Part shown: positions 17,847 to 24,357 of the stretch, in pieces
How positions within the stretch are numbered: position 1 is the first letter of the stretch
How the letters are laid out: every line of letters starts with the position of its first letter
NCBI RefSeq assembly: GCF_000800805.1
Contig: NZ_CP010070.1
Location: 868,001 to 932,000 of the forward strand
Origin: Candidatus Methanoplasma termitum
GTDB taxonomy: Archaea > Thermoplasmatota > Thermoplasmata > Methanomassiliicoccales > Methanomethylophilaceae
DNA: 64,000 bases
Direction of reading: 5' to 3'
The notes under the pieces: model-generated
Told to the model about the DNA's origin: nothing
What the model saw: only the letters and a program-made list of their open reading frames with translations
Database searches by the model: none
Program-made: the position numbers and the translations under genes

Positions 17847-17903
17847 ATTGACTATATAAAGATAACTTGAAGTCAATGGGTTCTAATCTCGGCGGTGAAC
17901 ATA

Positions 17904-18035
17904 TCAGTCGGATTTCAGGACCTTCTTCACGTTCGGTCTGTCCTTGAAGAAGATCTTAGACCCGCATTTCTCGCACTGGAGTCCCAGGGCGTTCACGTTC
18001 CTGATAGGCTCGTTGCATTTTGCGCATCTGTACAT
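17904..18035 (-). CDS. rpoP: DNA-directed RNA polymerase subunit P (Rpb12-like)
   Basis: A 43-residue zinc-ribbon protein, MYRCAKCNEPI then LQCEKCGSKIFFK and a basic end, as expected for archaeal RpoP/Rpb12, which stabilises the RNA polymerase core. It lies 9 nt downstream of L37Ae in the usual archaeal order. It is convergent with the putative restriction endonuclease gene, 57 nt apart. Confidence 0.93.
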   Translation of the reverse strand: MYRCAKCNEPIRNVNALGLQCEKCGSKIFFKDRPNVKKVLKSD

Positions 18036-18044
18036 GTATATCCC

Positions 18045-18296
18045 TTACTGCTCCGATACCTGGGATAGTTCTTTCTTCGTCTTGGGGCTGTATGCCTCCG
18101 CTGCGAACTTTACGCCGCAGTGCCTGCATTCCCATATCCCGGAACTTACCCTTTTCACGGACATGTGGTGGCAGACGGGGCACTCGTGTTTTGCCTTCTG
18201 ATGTGCTTCGATGTTCTTGACCCTGTTACGGACAACCACACCGTATCTGGCACCAAACCTTCCGGACGTACCTGCTTTCTTTGTTCCTTTTGCCAT
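18045..18296 (-). CDS. rpl37ae: 50S ribosomal protein L37Ae
   Basis: Starts MAKGTKKAGTSGRFGARYG and carries the four-cysteine zinc ribbon CPVCHHMSVKRVSSGIWEC..C, all typical of eL43/L37Ae. An ATG three codons upstream (18305) is possible but the family starts at MAKGTKK. It lies between an Rrp42 3' fragment and rpoP, a conserved archaeal order. Confidence 0.94.
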   Translation of the reverse strand: MAKGTKKAGTSGRFGARYGVVVRNRVKNIEAHQKAKHECPVCHHMSVKRVSSGIWECRHCGVKFAAEAYSPKTKKELSQVSEQ

Positions 18297-18301
18297 TTGT
18301 A

Positions 18302-18562
18302 TCACCCTATGATCTTTCTTATGGCCTTTCCTTTCTCTACGGCCCTGTCAAGACAGAGGCTGAGTTCGCTGCGTGTGATCGAACCCCTTCCTCCCTTCTG
18401 CATGGCCCTGAAGTTGCCATCGTTGTCGGTGGTGACGGTCAGGCGGACAGATGAGATCATCTCTTCGTCGAAATTTGGGTCAAGTATTAAATCATTTCCT
18501 ATTTTAACAGATGTAACGGAGACGGGTGTGCATGTGACCGGTAATGGCTTGTTCTCGCACAT
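18302..18562 (-). pseudogene. rrp42: Exosome subunit Rrp42, C-terminal fragment only
   Basis: The 86 residues match only the end of archaeal Rrp42, the RNase PH-like exosome ring subunit: LPVTCTPVSVTSVKIGN, DEEMISSVRLTVTTDNDG, FRAMQKGGRGSITRSEL and the final AVEKGKAIRKII. Complete Rrp42 has about 260 residues, so roughly the first two thirds are missing. Upstream in the same frame the sequence loses similarity, and the oppositely oriented vsr gene begins within 50 nt. Rrp41 and Rrp4, which normally precede it, are not in this window. Whether the fragment is expressed is unknown. Confidence 0.8.
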
Positions 18563-18610
18563 GGTAAATACACTAAAATATCTTTTCTGCTTTTCATAAT
18601 AAAGGATAAT

Positions 18611-19102
18611 TTGAACAGCCCCATACCCACGGCAACATCCGAATCAGTTTTGAAATCGATGAAATCTAATAAGGGGATTAATACTGGGCCAGAGTTATTG
18701 CTGCGCCAAGCCCTCAGATCTGCAGGTTACCCAGGGTATCGTGTTCACTGGAAGGTGCCTGGAAAACCAGATATTTCATACCCTGGGATGAAAATTGCCA
18801 TATTCGTAAATGGATGTTTCTGGCACCGGTGTCCTTATTGCAATATCCCCATACCTAAAACACATACTGATTATTGGATTGAAAAATTTGAAAGAAATAC
18901 CCAACGCGATTCTATAAATACTAAAGAACTTCAAAAAATGGGTTGGACGGTGCTTGTAGTGTGGGAATGCGAAATCAATGGAAAAATAGACGAAGTAGTC
19001 TCAAGGATTGCATGTAGCATTGAGCAACGGCGACTCTATTTTTGCTATCGACTAGTGTTTTTCATCAATGAAATTTGTAAAATCACTGCAAAAAGGTCTT
19101 AA
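18611..19102 (+). CDS. vsr: Very short patch repair (Vsr) endonuclease
   Basis: Vsr nicks DNA at T:G mismatches that arise when 5-methylcytosine deaminates, so it usually accompanies a C5 methyltransferase. Diagnostic stretches are NKGINTGPELLLRQAL, PGKPDISYPGMKIAIFVNG, CFWHRCPYC, the TDYWIEKFERNTQRD block and GWTVLVVWECEI, which together supply the catalytic Asp, His and zinc-binding Cys residues. I accept the TTG at 18611, which has AAAGGA upstream; ATG at 18659 would lose part of the family N-terminus. It is separated from the methyltransferase genes by three minus-strand core genes. Confidence 0.93.
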   Translation: MNSPIPTATSESVLKSMKSNKGINTGPELLLRQALRSAGYPGYRVHWKVPGKPDISYPGMKIAIFVNGCFWHRCPYCNIPIPKTHTDYWIEKFERNTQRDSINTKELQKMGWTVLVVWECEINGKIDEVVSRIACSIEQRRLYFCYRLVFFINEICKITAKRS

Positions 19103-19171
19103 TTAGGGAATATTGGTCAAGTATCGACTTTAAATGCAACAGCCACCTAATATGTAAGGGCCCCTGCACCA

Positions 19172-20191
19172 AACTGTGTTTCATAATTCGTTGGCCCGCT
19201 GACCGATGGTGATTAATTTTCAGAGGACCATCGTCCGGTGCTTGTGAGAAAGCAGGAGCCAGACGATGGCAGAGATGGGATGGGACAGACAGTATAATAG
19301 ACATTGGGATGAGTATAACCAAAGACTTGTCGAACGGGGAAGGATATTTTGGGACCTTTCATGGGTCCCTAAGCATCTGGATGAGATAGGTTCGAATGAA
19401 AAGAAACGAGGACGGCCGCGTTTGTACGGGGATGCTCTGATATCTTATGTTTCCAGGGTCAGGACGGTCACGGGCATCCCCTTCAGGATGCTGGAGGGTC
19501 TTTTCAAGCCCGTGTTCGATCTGATCGGGATAGAGGTGCCGAGCTATCCGACGCTTTGGAGGCGCTGTACCTCTCTGGAAGCGGCAGCCGGTATCAAGGC
19601 GACCGCGCGCAAGAGGATCGTTGCGGTCGACAGTACAGGGATAAAGGTCACCGTCAGGGGAGGATGGATGAGGGAGAAGTGGAAGGTGCACAAAGGATGG
19701 CTTAAACTTCACATTCTCTCTGATGTGGAGACGAACGAGATCCTCGCATTCGTGGCGACGGACGAACGATCAAGCGATGCCAAGCACCTGCTGGCACTTG
19801 TGGATGCGGCCTTGGCCGCAGGCCACGGGATAGCGAAGGTGCTTGCGGACGGGGCGTATGACACGAGGAAGAACTGGAATGGGATGAGGGAGAGGAAGAT
19901 AGAGTTCATAGCCCACATCAGGAAGAATGCTTCGACGACATCCAGAGGATGCACCGTGAGAAGCGCGCATGTACGGGAGAGGAACGCAATAGGCGAGGAC
20001 GAGTGGCGTAAGAGGTACGGCTATAACATGAGATGGAAAGTGGAATCGGTCTTCTCCGACCTCAAGAGGATGTTCGGAGAATCCGTTTCTTCGAAGACGT
20101 TCGAGAACATGGTGGCGGAGATCTCCAGGAGCATCGAGTGCTTTAATATGATGAAGGCGGCAGGTATGTGAATGAATTATGAAACACAGTT
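19172..20191 (+). mobile_element. IS5-family insertion sequence, copy 2
   Basis: Same length, terminal repeats and transposase as copy 1, in opposite orientation. The repeats are at 19172-19189 and 20174-20191. On its left, 19163-19171 (CCTGCACCA) is the reverse complement of the 9 bp left of copy 1. On its right it cuts into a helicase-like gene. No direct 9-bp duplication flanks this copy itself. Confidence 0.93.
19266..20171 (+). CDS. IS5-family DDE transposase, copy 2
   Basis: The 301-residue translation is identical to that at 12134-13039, with the DDE residues in VAVDSTG, LADGAYD and KVESVFSDL. Identity extends through the ORF and the flanking untranslated ends as far as I compared, which implies recent duplication or gene conversion. 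Confidence 0.93.
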   Translation: MAEMGWDRQYNRHWDEYNQRLVERGRIFWDLSWVPKHLDEIGSNEKKRGRPRLYGDALISYVSRVRTVTGIPFRMLEGLFKPVFDLIGIEVPSYPTLWRRCTSLEAAAGIKATARKRIVAVDSTGIKVTVRGGWMREKWKVHKGWLKLHILSDVETNEILAFVATDERSSDAKHLLALVDAALAAGHGIAKVLADGAYDTRKNWNGMRERKIEFIAHIRKNASTTSRGCTVRSAHVRERNAIGEDEWRKRYGYNMRWKVESVFSDLKRMFGESVSSKTFENMVAEISRSIECFNMMKAAGM

Positions 20192-20322
20192 ACCTGAAGA
20201 TATCTTGCCATCAGCTCTTCGAATTTCGTTCCCTTGTCGCTTTCTGAATAAGAAAAAGTGCGGTATTTTTCCAAGATATCTTTGAAGTCCACTGTAACAC
20301 CAAGCAAGCTATGCTGTGACAT
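20192..20322 (-). pseudogene. N-terminal stub of a helicase/type ISP-like restriction enzyme, cut by IS copy 2
   Basis: The frame starts at ATG 20322 and reads MSQHSLLGVTVDFKDILEKY, then SYSESDKGTKFEELMARYLQ, where it hits the IS end. The block F-S-E-x-D-K-G-x-x-F-E-x-L-M is typical of the N-terminus of large helicase-nuclease proteins such as type ISP restriction enzymes. About 43 codons remain of what is normally well over 1000. The rest is not next to the other IS copy, so it seems to have been deleted. Confidence 0.65.
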
Positions 20323-20484
20323 TGTAATTTTACAATATAATTGTTAGTGTACCAGTGATTTGGTCAATTGCTTTCATGCCTTAACTCAACAAAGCTGGGA
20401 ATAAATGCATTCTATATTTGCGAAGTTAAGGTTTGATATTGTACCCTACATCTGGCTAGTGCCAAAGTCAAATTTTTACTCAGA

Positions 20485-21099
20485 TTACCTTAGCCCTTTT
20501 TCTTTTGCAATGTCAGATAACTTTTCCCCATTGAATATGAAGTAGTCATTTCCATTTAAATATTCATGCTCTTTGCCATCACACTCTTTCAGAAATATTT
20601 TTGCAATCCTTGATAATGAATAATCATTGCCTTCATACCGAACAACATCATCATCGATATTTTCCACAAAGAAATTTTTTGAGTGTTTTTCGTTTAAAGA
20701 AAATGCCAAATGGTCGCCGTATTTTATTCCTAAATCTGAACGTTTAACCTTCGGCGCAATTTGCTGCTTTTCCTCTTTTTCTTTAGCACTTTGTGATTGC
20801 TTTGGATATACTACTTTTTCTGCAAACAAGTTGAAAAAGTCCTTAAGGAGTTCTTTTTCTAAGATGTATAATTCCGTGTCAGCAATACGACTTTTTGAAA
20901 AAAGCTTTTTCATGAGCTCCTCAACAGACTCGTATTTACTCGTACTCACCGCAAAATATGGGTTAAAAATTAGTCCCCTGTAACCATCAACACGATGTTT
21001 CCTGAAACGCTCTTCAAGGAGTTTTTCATTGTCAGCCGTACCTACTTTCAAGATTGTGCCATCCATCGTAGTCGATTCGCAAATGTAGATTATGCCCAT
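20485..21099 (-). CDS. GIY-YIG-like protein with C-terminal RAMA/DUF4357-like domain
   Basis: Residues 1-90 begin MGIIYICESTTMDGTILKVGTADN and continue RFRKHRVDGYRGLIFNPYFAV and YESVEELMKKLF, a pattern like T5orf172/GIY-YIG nuclease domains, although the classic catalytic Arg/Glu pair is not certain. After a Lys/Gln-rich linker, residues ~120-200 (LGIKYGDHLAFSL, VRYEGNDYSLSRIAKIFL) resemble the RAMA or DUF4357 domain found with restriction systems. A DNA-related accessory role is likely but unproven. Confidence 0.55.
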   Translation of the reverse strand: MGIIYICESTTMDGTILKVGTADNEKLLEERFRKHRVDGYRGLIFNPYFAVSTSKYESVEELMKKLFSKSRIADTELYILEKELLKDFFNLFAEKVVYPKQSQSAKEKEEKQQIAPKVKRSDLGIKYGDHLAFSLNEKHSKNFFVENIDDDVVRYEGNDYSLSRIAKIFLKECDGKEHEYLNGNDYFIFNGEKLSDIAKEKGLR

Positions 21100-21122
21100 T
21101 TTCTCACTTTAATCCAATTGAT

Positions 21123-21443
21123 TTAGTTTATTTCCCTTCCGCTACCGCCACAGAATGGACAGTTGTTCGACCAGTTTTCCGCAGGATAAATCCTATTGCA
21201 ACCATAACATTGTAGTGTATATGGGGCCTTTTCAATCTCTCGTCCATTGCCACCACAGAATGGACAGTTGTTCGACCAGTTTTCCGCAGGATAAATCCTA
21301 TTGCAACCATAACATTGTAGTGTATATGGGGCCTTTTCAATCTCTCGTCCATTGCCACCACAGAATGGACAGTTGTTCGACCAGTTTTCCGCTTGGTATA
21401 TCTTGTTACACCCGTAACATTGCAGTATGTACATTTTCATCAT
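21123..21443 (-). CDS. Triple zinc-ribbon repeat protein
   Basis: Three tandem 35-residue units each contain LQCYGCN(K/R)IY, AENWSNNCPFCGG and REI, with two CxxC pairs per unit, so three zinc ribbons. Likely starts are the ATGs at 21443, 21440 or 21434, behind GAAGGAAG; the open frame upstream to 21485 overlaps another ORF and is unlikely. The units are nearly identical at DNA level. The function is unknown; such ribbons usually bind nucleic acid or protein. Confidence 0.7.
   Translation of the reverse strand: MMKMYILQCYGCNKIYQAENWSNNCPFCGGNGREIEKAPYTLQCYGCNRIYPAENWSNNCPFCGGNGREIEKAPYTLQCYGCNRIYPAENWSNNCPFCGGSGREIN
21151..21421. repeat. Tandem 105-bp repeat inside the zinc-ribbon gene
   Basis: The segment starting CAGAATGGACAGTTGTTCG recurs at 21151, 21256 and 21361, an exact 105-bp period. 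Units one and two are essentially identical; unit three diverges at its distal end. The period is a whole number of codons. Confidence 0.9.
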
Positions 21444-21465
21444 CTTCCTTCTTTTTGTTAATCTT

Positions 21466-21636
21466 TTACGATTTTTCCCATCCAAAGATCACTTCTGCCA
21501 ACTCCTCGTCATTGATCCCAAATCCATCTTTGATCTCATCAAATGCCATATCAGATTCAAGTCAGGAAAGTTCATCGATTATTTGATCGATATCATGTGA
21601 CTTTTCCGGGTCGGTTGTGATCTTTTGAAGCGCCAT
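21466..21636 (-). pseudogene. Small ORF interrupted by an in-frame TGA
   Basis: From ATG 21636 the frame reads MALQKITTDPEKSHDIDQ then IIDELS, meets TGA at 21564-21562, and continues LESDMAFDEIKDGFGINDEEL to a TAA at 21468. The ending GINDEELAEVIFGW resembles GLTDEELADVIFRLDK just upstream of the 13773 ORF, so it is a recurrent local motif. Either the gene is broken or only the downstream part (ATG 21549) is translated. Confidence 0.4.
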
Positions 21637-21640
21637 CTCA

Positions 21641-21853
21641 TCACGACTTTGTCTTTTCCTCTTCCTTTTTCATCTTAATGTATTCTCTGGCCTCTTCAGC
21701 GAATACTATGGGGACGTTGCATAACGTGCAGTTTGAATATGACTCGGCATCATCACCGGACCCAAAACATATCTCATTCCTGCATCGTCCGTCTAACAAT
21801 ACACATATTTCAAAACCCGGTCCCGTTTTTTTTCCAAACCTATAGTCTACCAT
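21641..21853 (-). CDS. Small hypothetical protein with a CxxC
   Basis: 70 residues, MVDYRFGKKTGPGFEICVLL with CRNEICFG, then SNCTLCNVPIVF and a Lys/Glu-rich tail. The spaced cysteines could bind zinc. I do not recognise a family. It lies in a minus-strand run of small zinc-finger-like genes. Confidence 0.5.
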   Translation of the reverse strand: MVDYRFGKKTGPGFEICVLLDGRCRNEICFGSGDDAESYSNCTLCNVPIVFAEEAREYIKMKKEEEKTKS

Positions 21854-21969
21854 GTTATCCTCACCTTGTTTCTATTTTTTTTAATCGACGTTTGATAATA
21901 AATATGGTTCTTTGCGAACCACATACCTTAACTTTCATCTCCATCATCTTCTTCCCGCTCTTTTTCATT

Positions 21970-22443
21970 TCACTCTCCATATTCATCATTGTCTCCTCTG
22001 TAACGCCACTTATACGTACGGCTGTCGTATTCATACTTAAGAGGGGTCTCTGAGTTCAACCTCAACTTTTCTTTCAGTACGCCTCGTTCGAAGTATAGTT
22101 CAAGCGCTTCATCGAAATGAAGATATGATTCAAAGAAATCCGAACTCCAGAAGTCTCCACCGCATGCAATGATACAGCTGCCAGTAAACGGGATCATTAT
22201 TCCGGGAGACTTCAGCGATCCGTCCTCTTCAATCTCTTCCGGGTATTCCCGGTGCTTTCCGAATAGGATCCCATCCACAACGGAATAATCTGCGGTGTAG
22301 CCACGCCAGCAATCGGAAGTTAATCCCCATATCTTCGGTTTCAAAGATGGTTCACAATCGATTATTTGCTTACCTTTTTCAACATCGATCAGTGTGTGCT
22401 TCTTACCGTCAAGGTACATGTAGTCATCTGATTGGACAGTCAT
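21970..22443 (-). CDS. Hypothetical protein
   Basis: 157 residues beginning MTVQSDDYMYLDGKKHTLID, mixed alpha/beta and acidic, with a Trp-rich centre (KIWGLTSDCWRGY) and GSCIIACGGDFWSSDFF. There is no signal peptide or membrane segment and I recognise no family. The pattern of short strands with aromatic turns suggests a compact cytosolic domain, perhaps an immunity-type protein; that is a guess. Confidence 0.55.
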   Translation of the reverse strand: MTVQSDDYMYLDGKKHTLIDVEKGKQIIDCEPSLKPKIWGLTSDCWRGYTADYSVVDGILFGKHREYPEEIEEDGSLKSPGIMIPFTGSCIIACGGDFWSSDFFESYLHFDEALELYFERGVLKEKLRLNSETPLKYEYDSRTYKWRYRGDNDEYGE

Positions 22444-22546
22444 TTAATTCACCTTTCAATACATCTGTTCTGTGTCAGGAACGATTCAACCTCGTCGGAC
22501 ACCTTGAATATACTGTGTCCCGTCCTTCCTGCTCTGCTTTTTTCAT

Positions 22547-22711
22547 TTACTGCCTCTTTTTTAGTTTCTTTCCTTTCTCTTTACCTGTCCCAATAAGCCA
22601 AACACACTCCGAGATTGTACTGCCCATGCCATCCTCGTTATCTCCAAGAATCCATTCGTCGTACCTTCCACCCACCTCTACTGTGAATGTACGGTGCTTG
22701 CGATTATTCAT
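22547..22711 (-). CDS. Possible small protein downstream of the recombinase
   Basis: A 54-codon frame from ATG 22711: MNNRKHRTFTVEVGGRYDEW, then GDNEDGMGSTISECVWLIG and a Lys-rich end. The same frame is open back to the recombinase stop at 22757, so it could be a 3' remnant of a longer gene. A further stretch (about 22450-22540) encodes KVSDEVESFLTQNRCIER in another frame without a start codon. The 22444-22756 interval looks like eroded coding DNA. Confidence 0.35.
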   Translation of the reverse strand: MNNRKHRTFTVEVGGRYDEWILGDNEDGMGSTISECVWLIGTGKEKGKKLKKRQ

Positions 22712-22756
22712 GTCCTTATCTTCAAATGGTGCTGATACATTTATTGTGACCTGTTG

Positions 22757-23317
22757 TCAGAGGTAATCTATCACTCTATGGTATTCATCGTTCTCGTCTG
22801 GTTCCATCACGAACGATCCGCCACCATCTCTTGTCAGGTCAATTCTTATGATCCGCGTTTTATGTTCCTCCGTTCCCATTAGTGCGTTCTGGTCTATGTA
22901 CGTCTTAATTTCGTCTTCTATCTCGGCTTCAAATTGAGCGGACCTTGCTATCGTATCCATTACAAACCTTCCCACCGCACTCTCCATGTCGAACTCCTCT
23001 TCGAATGACTTTAACGTCTTTCCCTTTTCTTCAAGCACCTTCATCATTTCTTTGTGATTGTCGTAGTTCCTGTGAATGCGATCCATCCTCATAACAAGGA
23101 GAACATCCCATTCATCAATCAAGGACATCATCGCTTTGTATGCAGGTCTGTCGGTGTCCCTTCCGGAATATCCTTCGTCTGTAAAACGGAGAACCGGTTC
23201 CCAGTTTTCTTTGGTTAAGCAGTATTCCTCCATTTCTCTCATCATTGCTTCGGTGGAGATCCCTTCCTCCGCTTCTTCAACGGAGACTCTGACATATAGC
23301 GCCGCTCTTGTTATCAT
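22757..23317 (-). CDS. Serine recombinase, catalytic domain only
   Basis: The start ATG at 23317 overlaps the upstream stop (ATGA); the longer open frame to 23386 lies inside the neighbour. The catalytic domain is clear: ALYVRVS with the nucleophilic Ser, DEGYSGRDTDRPAYKAM, and LLVMRMDRIHRN. At 186 residues it ends soon after the E helix, with no recognisable recombinase zinc-ribbon or helix-turn-helix domain, so it is probably C-terminally reduced. Confidence 0.85.
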   Translation of the reverse strand: MITRAALYVRVSVEEAEEGISTEAMMREMEEYCLTKENWEPVLRFTDEGYSGRDTDRPAYKAMMSLIDEWDVLLVMRMDRIHRNYDNHKEMMKVLEEKGKTLKSFEEEFDMESAVGRFVMDTIARSAQFEAEIEDEIKTYIDQNALMGTEEHKTRIIRIDLTRDGGGSFVMEPDENDEYHRVIDYL

Positions 23318-23907
23318 AACACAACTCTTTTCGTTACCTTTCCGAGACCTTTGCAGTAGGAACAGTTCCTGCTTCTCCCCTTGCATTTAGGACATGTCAT
23401 CGTTTGACTGTCGGGCTCATTCTCATTCCAGACTTGTTCTTTGCACACATCGAACTTGCTCCAGTCCGGCTTGTCCTTTTCTTTTTCAGACTGGTCATTC
23501 TTTTCTCTAGATGCATTCTCGATCCATTTCTTTGCCTGTTCGAGTGCCTTATCTAACGTATTGTTGAAATCGAACTTCGCTTCCTCGCAAAACCCAGTGA
23601 AATCGCTGAATGACATTTCAGGATTTTCTATGATGTTCAAAGGCGTCGTTTTAAAGGATTTGATGCACACATCACCGGGAAGCAGTTCGATCTTGGTGAT
23701 CATATGTATCTTGCCTTTGCCGAACATTTCATACTCTTTTGCGACAACATAAGCGCGTCCGTACCTCAGATATATTGTTCCCTTTCTTTCCGCGTGGTTA
23801 TCGCAGTTATCCTCCGGACATTTCTTCTCATGCTCAACGGCCTCTTTTTTTATCCTGAATATCCGCCCGCAGCGTTCGCATTTGTATCTCGGCATCTCTC
23901 TGGTCAT
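23314..23907 (-). CDS. Zinc-finger protein with DnaJ-like Cys-rich tail
   Basis: The N-terminus has a C2H2-like finger (YKCERCGRIFRIKKEAVEHEKKC) plus extra Cys. The middle (residues ~45-130) holds a beta-rich block ending SFSDFTGFCEEAKFDFNNTL, related to modules in the adjacent 23904 and 25447 proteins. The end has CPKCKGRSRNCSYCKGLGK, like the zinc motif of DnaJ. Start and stop overlap both neighbours by 4 nt, so three genes are translationally coupled. Confidence 0.65.
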   Translation of the reverse strand: MTREMPRYKCERCGRIFRIKKEAVEHEKKCPEDNCDNHAERKGTIYLRYGRAYVVAKEYEMFGKGKIHMITKIELLPGDVCIKSFKTTPLNIIENPEMSFSDFTGFCEEAKFDFNNTLDKALEQAKKWIENASREKNDQSEKEKDKPDWSKFDVCKEQVWNENEPDSQTMTCPKCKGRSRNCSYCKGLGKVTKRVVL

Positions 23908-24308
23908 TGCTTTTCCTCCATGGGAGAGAGCGATGTGATAACTCGTTCGATTGCGTTTGCGAAGGAAACTTTCGCTTCTTCGTAGAAAACTTTCAGTTCA
24001 TCAATTGAGATCTCTTCCAGCTTGCCAGAACCGCAATAGCGCGGATCGAAAGAATCGCCCCAATCAAGAAATGAAACCGAGACTTTCTCATCGCTATTCT
24101 CTACAATAATGGAACGGTATCCGTCGACGCCATTCCCTGTATACGGTTCCCCGACCACCTCGACCGAGGATGGTCTTTTGATTATCTTGCCCTGCCAATC
24201 TTTCAGTTCACACTTATGGCAGTTTTTCTCGTGCTTGGCAATATCTGCTTCCGAATAGGATACTGCTTTGCATTTCTCGCATTCGAAATAATTAACTAAT
24301 GTAACCAT
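23904..24308 (-). CDS. Zinc-finger protein with a W-x-GKI module
   Basis: I use ATG 24308 (MVTLVNYFECEKC). A C2H2-type finger, CEKCKAVSYSEADIAKHEKNC, precedes CELKDWQGKI and a ~90-residue beta/alpha block ending ISIDELKVFYEEAKVSFANAI. The same finger-then-W-x-GKI-then-DEF/DEL-helix order occurs twice in the 25447 protein. The function is unknown. Confidence 0.6.
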   Translation of the reverse strand: MVTLVNYFECEKCKAVSYSEADIAKHEKNCHKCELKDWQGKIIKRPSSVEVVGEPYTGNGVDGYRSIIVENSDEKVSVSFLDWGDSFDPRYCGSGKLEEISIDELKVFYEEAKVSFANAIERVITSLSPMEEKQ

Positions 24309-24357
24309 GTCTGAACCTCCACTCATCCTTTTTGATCTGGCTATACCAAAAAACTGG

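Noticed and set aside
18302-18562. KEOPS subunit Pcc1
   Set aside because: The size and position near L37Ae suggested it, but the sequence matches the end of Rrp42 (AMQKGG, AVEKGKAIRKII) and not Pcc1.
13134-20191. Direct 9-bp duplication flanking IS copy 2
   Set aside because: The right flank (ACCTGAAGA) matches neither its own left flank nor the inner flank of copy 1; only the TGGTGCAGG pair is real.
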